64,000 nt of DNA from Acinetobacter ursingii DSM 16037 = CIP 107286 (GTDB lineage Bacteria; Pseudomonadota; Gammaproteobacteria; Pseudomonadales; Moraxellaceae): contig NZ_KB849717.1 in assembly GCF_000368825.1 (NCBI RefSeq), forward strand, positions 62,001-126,000, given 5' to 3'. The position numbers and the translations under genes were made by a program. Of this stretch, positions 10,114 to 18,491 are shown one piece after another (the first letter of the stretch is position 1; every line of letters starts with the position of its first letter). The notes under the pieces are model-generated. The model made no database searches, was not told where the DNA came from, and worked only from the letters and a program-made list of their open reading frames with translations.

Positions 10114-11616
10114 TTAATAGCTATTCTCTTCATCACTTACTTGCTTAGAAGGCAATGCCCACCACACAAAACCAGATAAAATTAAAAATAGGCTTCCTGC
10201 AATCGCAAGTACTTTCGCATGTGAATGACTAAAGGCATCTGATGCTGCCTGAGTCAATGCGAGCACTAAGCTTTTATCATCGAGTTGTTGTGCAATTTGC
10301 ATCGCTTCAGCAATTGAATGACTTGCTGTTTGAGCTAACTCAGATGGTAAACCATGTGGAATCAATAAAGATTGCGTATAGAAAAAAGAAAGTAAAAGAC
10401 CAAATATTGTAATCCCTAAACCCGCACCGAGTTCGTATGCCATGCCCTCTATTGCTCCAGCTGCGGTTGCTTTGTGTGGAGGCACAGCAGTCATAATCGC
10501 AGCAGTTGATGAAAGCAATGCAATTTCAACGCTGATGCCCATAACAATCATGAGACTCCAAGTTTGCAAATGTTGTGTATCAAAATTAGTAAGCGCAAAA
10601 CCCCATAGACTAAAGGCACACATCATCATCCCTAAAGTGGCGACTGGGCGAAGTCCATAACGATTCATTAAAAAACTGGTAAATGGCCCACCCAAGCTAA
10701 TCGCAATCATAAAAGGTAAAATAAATAAGCCTGCCTGCAACGGCGTATAACCATAAACAAACTGTAGTTCTTGCGACAACAAAAGCTCGAATCCGACGAG
10801 CGCGATCATCGCCACAATCGCCATCACCATGCTGGTAGAAATCACAGGATGCTTAAACAAACTAAAATCAATCATTGGACTTGCTGATTTTAACTGCTGT
10901 TTAACAAAGAGGATCAAAGCACCGAGTCCAATCACAAACAATAAAATAATGAAATAATTCAATTCATGCATCGCTGTTTTAGCGGCATAAATGATCATTA
11001 AAATTGCACTGACTAAAATAAGCGCCTGTAACAGGTTTAAAGGCTGCTTAGATTCAACTTTTTGTTTTGGTACGATCCAAACCGTTAAAATGAGTACGAG
11101 GATAATGATGGGCACATTTATTAAAAACACAGCGCCCCAATCAAAATGCTCTAAAATAAAACCACCGAGTAGCGGACCAAAAGCTGCTCCACCGCCACCA
11201 ACTGTTCCCCAAATCCCTAGCGCATAATTACGTTGTCTTTCATCTAGAAAACTGTTGCGAACACCTGATAATGTGGCAGGAAGAATCATGGCAGCGCCTA
11301 ACCCAAGTAAAGCGCGAGCCAAGATTAGCATATCAGCCGATTGAGCCAATGCCGCCATTAAAGATGCCAGACCAAAGATTGTCGCCCCAATGATCATTAA
11401 GCGCTTAAAACCAATACGATCCCCCAACGCCCCCATGGGCAGAATAAAACCTGCCATAATCAAGGAATAAATATCCATGACCCAGAGCATTTGGTTATTA
11501 CTGAGTGCCAAAGTTGCGCTTAAGGTCGGAATTGCGACATGCAAAATAGTGGCATCAATCGAGACTGGCAAATAAATCAAAACGATGATTGCAAGAATTA
11601 TCCACTTGCGGTACAT
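10114..11616 (-). CDS. amvA: MFS multidrug exporter, DHA2 family, SmvA/AmvA type
   Basis: Fourteen-helix proton-driven exporter of the inner membrane. N-terminal residues IDATILHVAIPTLS and DIYSLIMAGFILPMGALGD closely resemble SmvA of enterics and AmvA of Acinetobacter baumannii, which export cationic biocides, dyes, methyl viologen and polyamines. At 500 aa it matches family length. The divergent TetR-type gene starting near 11738 and the paired inverted repeats between them (11631-11692) suggest SmvR/AmvR-like repression. Family assignment is firm; the symbol rests on remembered similarity. Confidence 0.8.
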   Translation of the reverse strand: MYRKWIILAIIVLIYLPVSIDATILHVAIPTLSATLALSNNQMLWVMDIYSLIMAGFILPMGALGDRIGFKRLMIIGATIFGLASLMAALAQSADMLILARALLGLGAAMILPATLSGVRNSFLDERQRNYALGIWGTVGGGGAAFGPLLGGFILEHFDWGAVFLINVPIIILVLILTVWIVPKQKVESKQPLNLLQALILVSAILMIIYAAKTAMHELNYFIILLFVIGLGALILFVKQQLKSASPMIDFSLFKHPVISTSMVMAIVAMIALVGFELLLSQELQFVYGYTPLQAGLFILPFMIAISLGGPFTSFLMNRYGLRPVATLGMMMCAFSLWGFALTNFDTQHLQTWSLMIVMGISVEIALLSSTAAIMTAVPPHKATAAGAIEGMAYELGAGLGITIFGLLLSFFYTQSLLIPHGLPSELAQTASHSIAEAMQIAQQLDDKSLVLALTQAASDAFSHSHAKVLAIAGSLFLILSGFVWWALPSKQVSDEENSY

Positions 11617-11630
11617 AAAACACCCAATTT

Positions 11631-11692
11631 AAAGTTGGACACTTGTTCAAATTAAAATCATTATACTCAAACTTGAACAAACGTCCAACTTT
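11631..11692. promoter_or_regulatory. Paired operator sites between the exporter and TetR genes
   Basis: Two 20-bp sites, 11631-11650 (AAAGTTGGACACTTGTTCAA) and 11673-11692 (TTGAACAAACGTCCAACTTT), are inverted copies of each other with 18 of 20 matches. Each also contains an imperfect dyad (TTGRACA.. / ..TGTYCAA). One lies 15 bp upstream of the exporter ATG, the other about 45 bp upstream of the regulator ATG. This is the pattern expected when a TetR dimer represses both divergent promoters. Binding is inferred. Confidence 0.75.
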
Positions 11693-11737
11693 TATTAAAC
11701 TTGAATTCGATGATGATAAATATTGAAAGCCAAGCGA

Positions 11738-12331
11738 ATGAACTATTTAAATCGTGAACAACGTCGTAACATGATTTTAGCTGCTGCTAAAACTTTGGCA
11801 TTAAAAGAAGGTTTAAATGCATTGACCGTTCGGGCGATCGCAACGCAAGCACAGGTTTCTACTGGTCAAGTTCAACATCATTTTGAGTCTGCCTCACACT
11901 TAAAAGCGCAAGTTTTTATTGAATTGATGGATCAATTGAATGAACTTGAAGCTCAGGTACTTACAGATTCATGGCTTCAACGTATTTCTTTACTATTGGG
12001 TTGCGAAAATATCGAGCAAACTCAGCCTTATTTACGACTTTGGAATGAAGCTGAAATTTTGATAGAACAAGATATCGAAATAAAAAAAGCCTATAACCTC
12101 ACCATGCAACGATGGCACAATGTATTGGTGCAGTTGATTCAAGATGGGATACAACAAAAGCAGTTTAAAATGCTTGAAACGACAACCGCTCAAGATGTGG
12201 CATGGCGACTCATTGCTTTTGTGTGTGGTTTAGAAGGAATTTATCAACTTGGTCTACAAGGCTTAGATGAGCCATCGTTTCAACGTCATGTGGAAATCAT
12301 GATTAAAATGGAATTAATGAATTCAATCTAA
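11738..12331 (+). CDS. TetR-family transcriptional regulator
   Basis: Probable repressor of the divergent SmvA/AmvA-like exporter. The N-terminal helix-turn-helix (about residues 5-50) reads REQRRNMILAAAKTLALKEG followed by LTVRAIATQAQVSTGQVQHHF, the standard TetR pattern. The remaining about 145 residues would form the ligand-binding and dimer domain. The ATG at 11738 is preferred because it fits TetR N-termini; an in-frame TTG at 11723 would add five residues and neither has a strong ribosome site. Ligands are likely cationic, as for SmvR/AmvR, but this is inference. Confidence 0.85.
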   Translation: MNYLNREQRRNMILAAAKTLALKEGLNALTVRAIATQAQVSTGQVQHHFESASHLKAQVFIELMDQLNELEAQVLTDSWLQRISLLLGCENIEQTQPYLRLWNEAEILIEQDIEIKKAYNLTMQRWHNVLVQLIQDGIQQKQFKMLETTTAQDVAWRLIAFVCGLEGIYQLGLQGLDEPSFQRHVEIMIKMELMNSI

Positions 12332-12400
12332 CTTTATATTTGCAAATGATTATTATTTATATATGATAATTAAGTTCTTTAAACATATATAAATTTTACT

Positions 12401-12916
12401 ATGTTTGCTACTCCAAGTCTTAGTTCTCCTAGACTCAATATAGAAACTTTTAAGTTACAGGATTGTCCTGATATTTATCCATGCATTACGTCAAGTTTGA
12501 CTCAATTTATGTCTTGGGAGCCAGCAAAATCTTTTGCGGAATTTGAGTCGATTGGTAAAAGCTGGATACATGCTCAAACTCAAGGCACAGATCAACATTT
12601 TGTGCTAAGAGATAAAAGCTCTCAAAAGTTTATTGGCTTAATTGGCATTCACCGTATCCATACTCAAACGCCTGAATTTGGTTTATGGATACGTGAAGAT
12701 GAACACGCCAAAGGCTATGCCAAAGAAGCATTGAAGTCGATTTATGATTGGGCGGTTTTAAACCTTGGAAGTGATTATTTTGTTTATCCCGTCGCAGAAC
12801 AAAACTATGCTAGCCGAAAACTTGCAGAGGGTTTGGGGGGAAGCATCAACCGTGTCAAACAACAACCCAAATATATTCAGATCACTTATCACATTCCTGC
12901 AAAGCTGAAAATTTAA
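12401..12916 (+). CDS. GNAT-family N-acetyltransferase (RimJ/RimL type)
   Basis: A 171-residue acetyl-CoA-dependent acetyltransferase. The N-terminus (SSPRLNIETFKLQDCPDIYP) is the usual RimJ/RimL opening, and the acetyl-CoA loop region EDEHAKGYAKEALKSIYDWA near residue 105 follows the GNAT V/I-x-x-x-x-R/Q-x-x-G-x-A pattern, though with K in place of R. NYASRKLAEGLGG near residue 133 is the conserved motif B. Substrate unknown. It converges with the serine hydrolase gene one base after its stop. Confidence 0.85.
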   Translation: MFATPSLSSPRLNIETFKLQDCPDIYPCITSSLTQFMSWEPAKSFAEFESIGKSWIHAQTQGTDQHFVLRDKSSQKFIGLIGIHRIHTQTPEFGLWIREDEHAKGYAKEALKSIYDWAVLNLGSDYFVYPVAEQNYASRKLAEGLGGSINRVKQQPKYIQITYHIPAKLKI

Positions 12917-12917
12917 A

Positions 12918-14180
12918 TTAAAACCAGCCCTTACGCCCTGTTAATATCAGGTCTCCACAACGCAAGGTTTCTTGAGTCAATCCCCATAAACGATAATCCC
13001 CCGTGATCGAACCAATTTTAAAATTATGAGTATAAGCAAAGCTTAAGTTTCGATCTGGATCGCACCATGCTCCCGAACCATTATAACCGATGTGTCCAAA
13101 GCCATTTTTTGTACGTTTGCCCATCGTTAAAACGCGATGATAACCCAGTCGCCAGTTCATCGGAATCGGCATGACTCTATCTCTTGCATAACTTTGAATC
13201 GTACTCAGTTGCTGAAAAACCTCTGGCTGAATGAAGGTCTGACCTTCCCATCGACCACCATTGGCAAGCATTGCGTAGATCTTACTTAGGCTATTCGCTG
13301 TAAAAGTACCATTGGCAGCAGGAATAATCGCTTGCAGTCCCTCATCACTAAAGAAACTAAAATTTTTCATTCCTTTTGGGATCATCGCATCCTGAAAGTC
13401 TTGTGGATTTTGTCCAGTCCATGTGACTAATTTATCGGCAAGAGAAGGTTTATGTGCTTTTGCTTTTTTTGTTTGAGCGTCTTGAGGTTTTTGTTCAGTT
13501 GATCTTTTTTGTGGAATTAATCTAGCAACACGATTCAACTCTGAACTCGGCACACCAAAAAATGCACCGTCTAATTGTAAAGGTTTAACCAAATAAGTTT
13601 GCATTAAATCGGATAAACCGCGTCCAGTCGCTTTTTCAAGCGCGCCCCCTACTAACCAGCCAAATGTTAATGCTTGATAAGCATTGCTTTGATTAACAGC
13701 AAAACGTGGCGTCGCTTGTTCAAACACCTGTAACATATGTGACCAATTCAGCATTTCACGTGCATCCTCAATCAAATTGCGAATGTCGTACAAACCGCTT
13801 TGATGACTCAATATATGTCTGAGTGTGATCTGCTCTTTATTGTTCTGCCCAAACGCTGGCCAATAATGTGCAATTGGAATGTCATATTCTATCAAGCCCT
13901 CACTGACTAAAATATGTGCCAAAGTTGCTAATACACCTTTTCCAGTTGAGTAACAAACAGAAAGCGTCTCATCATTCCATTGTTCAGTCTGAGATTTTTT
14001 CCCTGTATAAATATCAACCACTTTTTGCCCGCGAAAATAAACGGTTAAAGCTGCTCCGCCTTGTTCAGTCCGCGCATCCTGCAAACGGCTAAATTGCTCT
14101 GCCAAATCGTGAAAACGCTGATCAATCAAACCATGATAATTCTGTTTATCTGCAAATAAAATTTCTGTTAAAGCGCTCAT
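12918..14180 (-). CDS. Serine hydrolase, class C beta-lactamase-related (EstB-like)
   Basis: Penicillin-binding-protein-like fold used by esterases, transesterases and D-aminopeptidases. The catalytic S-x-x-K motif is in CYSTGKGVLATL near residue 80, a tyrosine motif lies in HILSHQSGLYDI, and the third motif is in GHIGYNGSGAW near residue 365. There is no signal peptide, so it is cytoplasmic and unlikely to be a true beta-lactamase. A lysine-rich insert is seen near residues 230-250 (RSTEQKPQDAQTKKAKAHK). It lies 62 bp downstream of the previous terminator and next to a fatty-acid gene pair; the link is not established. Confidence 0.82.
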   Translation of the reverse strand: MSALTEILFADKQNYHGLIDQRFHDLAEQFSRLQDARTEQGGAALTVYFRGQKVVDIYTGKKSQTEQWNDETLSVCYSTGKGVLATLAHILVSEGLIEYDIPIAHYWPAFGQNNKEQITLRHILSHQSGLYDIRNLIEDAREMLNWSHMLQVFEQATPRFAVNQSNAYQALTFGWLVGGALEKATGRGLSDLMQTYLVKPLQLDGAFFGVPSSELNRVARLIPQKRSTEQKPQDAQTKKAKAHKPSLADKLVTWTGQNPQDFQDAMIPKGMKNFSFFSDEGLQAIIPAANGTFTANSLSKIYAMLANGGRWEGQTFIQPEVFQQLSTIQSYARDRVMPIPMNWRLGYHRVLTMGKRTKNGFGHIGYNGSGAWCDPDRNLSFAYTHNFKIGSITGDYRLWGLTQETLRCGDLILTGRKGWF

Positions 14181-14211
14181 TCTTGTTCCCTCATTTTTTC
14201 TAGTTTTATAT

Positions 14212-14237
14212 AAAAAGCCCGAATTGATCGGGCTTTT
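14212..14237 (-). terminator. Rho-independent terminator of the MaoC gene
   Basis: Perfect 10-bp stem AAAAGCCCGA / TCGGGCTTTT with a 5-nt loop, lying 6 bp after the MaoC stop. On the minus strand the stem ends in a run of T. It separates the MaoC-FabG operon from the serine hydrolase gene. Confidence 0.85.
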
Positions 14238-14242
14238 GAAAT

Positions 14243-15097
14243 TTACAAAGCGCTGACCGTCCCTGAAACATGCGGTTTTTTAGACTTTTCATTGCGAATT
14301 AAAAAATCAGTTTCCTTTGGCTGCTCTGCTGTCAAAAACTCAACTTTTGATGGCAAATACATTGGAAGTTTAAACCATACATCTGCTTCATAAGCGTCTG
14401 GTAAGTTGATATTGGCCAAAGCCTTAGCTTTACTCCACATTCCATGCGCAATCGCCTGTTTAAAACCAAAGGCTTTTGCCGTCACCGCATGAATATGGAT
14501 GAGGTTAAAGTCGCCTGAAACTTTGGCATAACGACGACCTGTATTTTCTGCAATATCCCAGACTTGTTGAAGTTGATACTCTGGTGTTCTGCTTTCTTTT
14601 GCTTTTTCAGTAGTCTTTTTTTCTGTCTTTTGACGAGACAAGTAAGTGGTTAAACCTTGCATCACCACTTCATTGCCCACCTTTGCAGTAGTAATGAAAT
14701 CAAATTGAACGCCTTTATCATGCGGCTTTAACTCGCCAAATTTACAAGATAATGTTAAACGTTCATCTACTCCAATTTTACGTGTTTGTTTGACTTGATT
14801 ACGAATATGAACCAAACCTAACACTGCAAATGGAAAAGCTTCTGTGGTCATCATATGCATCTGTAGACTCTGCGAAAGCACCGCTAAATAAATCGCAGGA
14901 ATAAAACCATCATTTTTAAAGCCACAAACTTCATTATAAGCTTGCAAATGTTTCTGATCGACTTGAAATGAATCCACCACATATTCAACCTGTGGCAAAA
15001 CTTTTGGACCCGTTGGCTTTTTAAATACCAGACCTTGAATGACTTTTGGATAAGCCAGATACGGTTTAGGAAGTTGGCTAAAATGGCGTGTATTCAT
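14243..15097 (-). CDS. MaoC-like (R)-specific acyl dehydratase/hydratase
   Basis: Hot-dog-fold protein of 284 aa with an N-terminal degenerate half and a C-terminal MaoC domain. The hydratase signature SGDFNLIHIHAVTAKAFGF (about residues 187-205) has the catalytic Asp and His, followed by QAIAHGMWSKA. It probably hydrates trans-2-enoyl-CoA or dehydrates 3-hydroxyacyl thioesters. It lies downstream of a two-domain FabG and divergent from a thiolase, the order seen for mycobacterial htdX, fabG4 and fadA2, suggesting a complete reduction/hydration/thiolysis module. The exact substrate is unknown. Confidence 0.85.
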   Translation of the reverse strand: MNTRHFSQLPKPYLAYPKVIQGLVFKKPTGPKVLPQVEYVVDSFQVDQKHLQAYNEVCGFKNDGFIPAIYLAVLSQSLQMHMMTTEAFPFAVLGLVHIRNQVKQTRKIGVDERLTLSCKFGELKPHDKGVQFDFITTAKVGNEVVMQGLTTYLSRQKTEKKTTEKAKESRTPEYQLQQVWDIAENTGRRYAKVSGDFNLIHIHAVTAKAFGFKQAIAHGMWSKAKALANINLPDAYEADVWFKLPMYLPSKVEFLTAEQPKETDFLIRNEKSKKPHVSGTVSAL

Positions 15098-15134
15098 GGT
15101 TGACCTTATTCAATTTTTATAGATTTACAATGAG

Positions 15135-15161
15135 GATACCCTCTCCTTAATGATAAAGAGA
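15135..15161. repeat. Intergenic hairpin between MaoC and fabG genes
   Basis: CCCTCTC and GAGAGGG form a perfect 7-bp stem with a 13-nt loop. No T-tract follows on the minus strand, so it is not a clear terminator; it could stabilise or process the fabG-maoC transcript. Weak evidence. Confidence 0.4.
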
Positions 15162-15209
15162 GGGCGAATATTATTCTATTTTCAAAGCGACCACATAAAA
15201 ACTAGCAAA

Positions 15210-16601
15210 TTATGCGCCGAGTAAGCTTTGCCCACAAACACGCACAACATTACCGTTTAGACCAGTTGATGCAGTTGATGCGTACCATGCGATTGTTTCC
15301 GCAACATCAACAGGTAAACCACCCTGATTCATCGAGTTCATACGACGACCAGCTTCACGAATCGCAAATGGAATCGCAGCGGTCATCTGAGTTTCAATAA
15401 AGCCTGGCGCAACAGCATTGATAGTAATACCATTTTTCAACGTTGGCGCAGTAAATTTCACCAGACCAATTACGCCTGCTTTAGATGCAGCATAGTTGGT
15501 TTGTCCCAAGTTCCCTGCAATACCACTGATTGAAGAAACGCAAACAATTCGACCATTTTCATTCAAGCCATCATTAGCCAGTAGATAGTCATTGATACGT
15601 TCAGCCGCTGACAAGTTAATGTTAATTACCAGATCCCAAAGCTCAGGCTTCATATTGGCCAAAGTTTTGTCACGTGTAATACCAGCGTTATGTACAATAA
15701 TATCCAAACCGCCCTGCTTTGCAGCAGCCGCTTTAATTTTCTCACCTGCATCAGCCGCAGTAATATCCAGACCTAAAGCCGAGCCACCAATTTCCGCTGC
15801 AACGCGATCAAGATCTGCTTGCTGCTGTGGTACATCCAGACAAATAACGTGTGCGCCATCGCGTGCCAATACATGTGCAATTGCTTCACCAATACCACGA
15901 CTCGCACCAGTGACCAATGCAGTTTTACCTGCCAATGGCTGATTCCAGTCTACTTTTACCACATCTGCTTTAGATACACGGATCACTTGACCAGAAACAT
16001 ACGCTGAACGTGGAGAAAGCAAGAAACGTAAAGTTGATTCGATATTATCCGCCGCGCCTTCATCCACATAAACGACTTGTGCAGTAATACCTTTTTTGAA
16101 TTCTTTACCAACAGATTTTACAAAACCTTCAAGCGCACGTTGAGCAATTGCTTGTTTTACAGTTTTTGCTGATTCTGGTGTGGTGCCAATCACAATCACG
16201 CGACCAGAGCTTTGAAGCTGACGTGCCACTGGATTAAAGAATTTATACAGTTCATTCAACTGTTCAGAGTTTTGAATACCAGACGCATCAAAAACCACTG
16301 CTTTAAATTTAGACTCTTTGTCACCTGAGTTAAAAGCACGTAAATTTAAACCAACTTTTGCGGCAGTTTGTTGTAACTCTGCATTATTGCCTGCATAGCT
16401 GTCCGCATGGATATTACTCAAAACCTGCGCAATTGCGCCAGATAAAGAACTTGAAGGCGCAGCACCAAGCAATACAGCACCATTAATCACAGGTTCTGCA
16501 CTTTCAAAACGATCTAGCACCACGGGTGATGGTAAACCTAAATTTTTTACGACAAATTTACCAAGTGGTGATTGGGTAAATGCCTGGTATTGATCAGTCA
16601 T
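15210..16601 (-). CDS. High-molecular-weight 3-oxoacyl-ACP/CoA reductase (FabG4 type)
   Basis: NAD(P)H-dependent short-chain dehydrogenase that reduces 3-oxoacyl thioesters. Unlike 245-aa FabG, this 463-aa protein has an extra N-terminal flavodoxin-like domain (about residues 1-215), as in mycobacterial FabG4. The SDR domain starts near residue 225 with TGASRGIGEAIA, has HNAGITRD (NAG motif), a catalytic serine in VSSISGIAG, Tyr and Lys in YAASK near residue 370, and APGFIETQMT. It precedes the MaoC gene on the same strand and is divergent from the thiolase; the three likely work on the same acyl chain. FabG4-type enzymes usually prefer CoA substrates. Confidence 0.9.
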   Translation of the reverse strand: MTDQYQAFTQSPLGKFVVKNLGLPSPVVLDRFESAEPVINGAVLLGAAPSSSLSGAIAQVLSNIHADSYAGNNAELQQTAAKVGLNLRAFNSGDKESKFKAVVFDASGIQNSEQLNELYKFFNPVARQLQSSGRVIVIGTTPESAKTVKQAIAQRALEGFVKSVGKEFKKGITAQVVYVDEGAADNIESTLRFLLSPRSAYVSGQVIRVSKADVVKVDWNQPLAGKTALVTGASRGIGEAIAHVLARDGAHVICLDVPQQQADLDRVAAEIGGSALGLDITAADAGEKIKAAAAKQGGLDIIVHNAGITRDKTLANMKPELWDLVININLSAAERINDYLLANDGLNENGRIVCVSSISGIAGNLGQTNYAASKAGVIGLVKFTAPTLKNGITINAVAPGFIETQMTAAIPFAIREAGRRMNSMNQGGLPVDVAETIAWYASTASTGLNGNVVRVCGQSLLGA

Positions 16602-16740
16602 GGTTATTATCTCTCATGCAAAAAATGTATGTATAAACTCAGCCAGATAATTGCTGTTTATATCCCTTGTTGGAAACTTGTGAACATATAGGTTCATGGA
16701 TTTGAATAAAATAATACTTGAGTTAATCTTGATATGTCTT

Positions 16741-16783
16741 GACCTGAATGCAGTCTAGAATGTCATTCTAGTCAATACAGGTC
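16741..16783. promoter_or_regulatory. Nested palindrome between fabG and thiolase genes
   Basis: A perfect inner palindrome CTAGAAT-gtc-ATTCTAG (16755-16771) sits inside outer arms GACCTG (16741-16746) and CAGGTC (16778-16783). It lies about 70 bp upstream of the thiolase ATG and 140 bp upstream of the fabG ATG. The symmetry suggests a dimeric repressor, perhaps of the TetR or FadR type, controlling both divergent promoters. No regulator gene is adjacent, and it does not match the PsrA or FadR consensus I know. Confidence 0.55.
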
Positions 16784-16842
16784 TATTTTAATTATGTTAA
16801 TGTACACCGCAAGAATATCATAAACATGCTTGGAAAAGCCTT

Positions 16843-18399
16843 ATGAGCAAAACAACTCAAGACAATCCACAAGAGCAAACAGCACCGACTAATACTGCTT
16901 CGGATACTGTGTCAAATACATCAAAGCGCACTCCACGCGCAACTAAAAGTACAGCTTCAGGTACAGCGAAAGCAACCTCTGCAACCGCAACCAAAACACC
17001 ACGTACACGTGCAAGCACTGCGCGTACAAAAACGACTGCTGCAACCAGTAAAACGCCAGCTAGTACAAAAGCATCAACTTCAACTAAAGCGCAACCTTCT
17101 GTTCAACAGGATCAAAACATGAGTCAAAACGCAATTCGCCGTGTCGCCATTATTGGTGGCAACCGTATTCCATTTGCCCGTTCTAATGGCGCGTATTTTA
17201 AAGCATCTAACATGGACATGCTGACTGCTGCATTAAATGGTCTGGTTGAACGTTACAACCTTCAAGGTCAACGCCTTGGTGAAGTCGTTGCGGGTGCGGT
17301 ACTGAAACATAGCCGTGATTTTAATATGACCCGTGAGTGCGTACTGAACACTGCCCTTGCTCCAGAAACACCTGCTTACGATATCCAGCAAGCTTGTGGT
17401 ACAGGTTTACAAGCTGCTTTTGCCGTTGCCAATAAAATTGCACTGGGTCAAATCGATGTCGCAATTGCTGGCGGTGTAGATACAACTTCGGATGCTCCTA
17501 TCGCATTTGGTGACGGGTTACGTAAAGCTTTGCTTGAATTGAACATCGCAAAAACAGGTAAAGATCGCTTAAAGGCTTTAACTAAAATTAATTTGAAAGA
17601 ATTGATGGATGCGCCAAAAAATGGTGAACCACGTACAGGTCTTTCAATGGGCGATCATGCTGCAATTACCGCCCTTGAATGGAATATTGGTCGTGAAGAA
17701 CAGGATGAACTTGCTGCATCTTCTCATCACAAAATGGCAAAAGCCTATGAAGAAGGTTTCTTCGACGACTTAATTACCCCGTTTATGGGTCTTGAGCGCG
17801 ACAATAACTTACGTCCAGACTCATCAGTCGAGAAACTTGCCAAACTTAAGCCTGTTTTTGGTAAAGGTGAAAATGCGACCATGACAGCGGGTAACTCTAC
17901 TCCACTGACTGATGGTGCATCTGTTGTTCTTTTAGCTTCTGAAGAATGGGCGAAAGCAAACGGACATGAAGTATTAGCATACTTAAGCTTCTCTGAAACA
18001 GCAGCGGTTGACTTCGTAAATAAAAAAGAAGGCTTATTAATGGCACCTGCTTATGCAGTTCCGCGTATGCTTGAACGTGCTGGTTTAAAACTACAAGATT
18101 TCGATTATTACGAAATTCATGAAGCATTTGCATCACAAGTGCTTTCTACACTTAAAGCGTGGGAAGATCCTAAATTCTGTAAAGAGCGTTTAGGCTTAGA
18201 TGCTCCTTTAGGTGCGATTGACCGTTCGAAATTGAACATTCACGGCTCTTCTTTAGCTGCGGGTCATCCATTTGCTGCCACAGGTGGTCGTATCCTTGCG
18301 ACTGCGGCTAAAATTCTCAACCAAAAAGGTTCAGGTCGTATTTTAGTCTCGATCTGTGCCGCTGGTGGTCAAGGTGTTGTCGCCATTGTAGAAAAATAA
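16843..18399 (+). CDS. Acetyl-CoA C-acyltransferase (FadA2/FadI-like) with basic N-terminal extension
   Basis: Thiolase that cleaves or forms 3-ketoacyl-CoA. The catalytic domain begins near residue 93 (MSQNAIRRVAIIGGNRIPFA); the acyl-accepting cysteine is C185 in QQACGTGLQ, the histidine is in HGSSLAAGHPFAATGGR and the second cysteine is in SICAAGGQG. Residues 1-92 are an unusual Ala/Thr/Lys/Ser/Arg-rich, disordered tail (TPRTRASTARTKTTAATSK and similar). An internal ATG at 17119 would give a conventional thiolase with the cysteine at position 93, but it has no good ribosome site, while the frame and codon use are kept throughout the tail. Divergent from fabG-maoC. Confidence 0.88.
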   Translation: MSKTTQDNPQEQTAPTNTASDTVSNTSKRTPRATKSTASGTAKATSATATKTPRTRASTARTKTTAATSKTPASTKASTSTKAQPSVQQDQNMSQNAIRRVAIIGGNRIPFARSNGAYFKASNMDMLTAALNGLVERYNLQGQRLGEVVAGAVLKHSRDFNMTRECVLNTALAPETPAYDIQQACGTGLQAAFAVANKIALGQIDVAIAGGVDTTSDAPIAFGDGLRKALLELNIAKTGKDRLKALTKINLKELMDAPKNGEPRTGLSMGDHAAITALEWNIGREEQDELAASSHHKMAKAYEEGFFDDLITPFMGLERDNNLRPDSSVEKLAKLKPVFGKGENATMTAGNSTPLTDGASVVLLASEEWAKANGHEVLAYLSFSETAAVDFVNKKEGLLMAPAYAVPRMLERAGLKLQDFDYYEIHEAFASQVLSTLKAWEDPKFCKERLGLDAPLGAIDRSKLNIHGSSLAAGHPFAATGGRILATAAKILNQKGSGRILVSICAAGGQGVVAIVEK

Positions 18400-18427
18400 G
18401 TTTTATTTATTTTCTACCAATGCTTTG

Positions 18428-18465
18428 AAAAAAATCAGCATCTTATTTGGATGCTGATTTTTTTT
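18428..18465 (+). terminator. Rho-independent terminator of the thiolase gene
   Basis: Stem AAAATCAGCATC / GATGCTGATTTT, 12 bp perfect, 7-nt loop, then a further T-run. A-run on the other side makes it usable in both directions for the convergent esterase gene. Confidence 0.9.
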
Positions 18466-18491
18466 ATAATTACTTAAAATTCTAATCAAGT

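Noticed and set aside
12338-12385. AT-rich stretch resembling a Fur box before the acetyltransferase
   Set aside because: Only loose matches to GATAAT units in very AT-rich sequence; not convincing.
13440-14000. True class C beta-lactamase (ampC)
   Set aside because: No signal peptide and sequence is of the EstB-like esterase branch.
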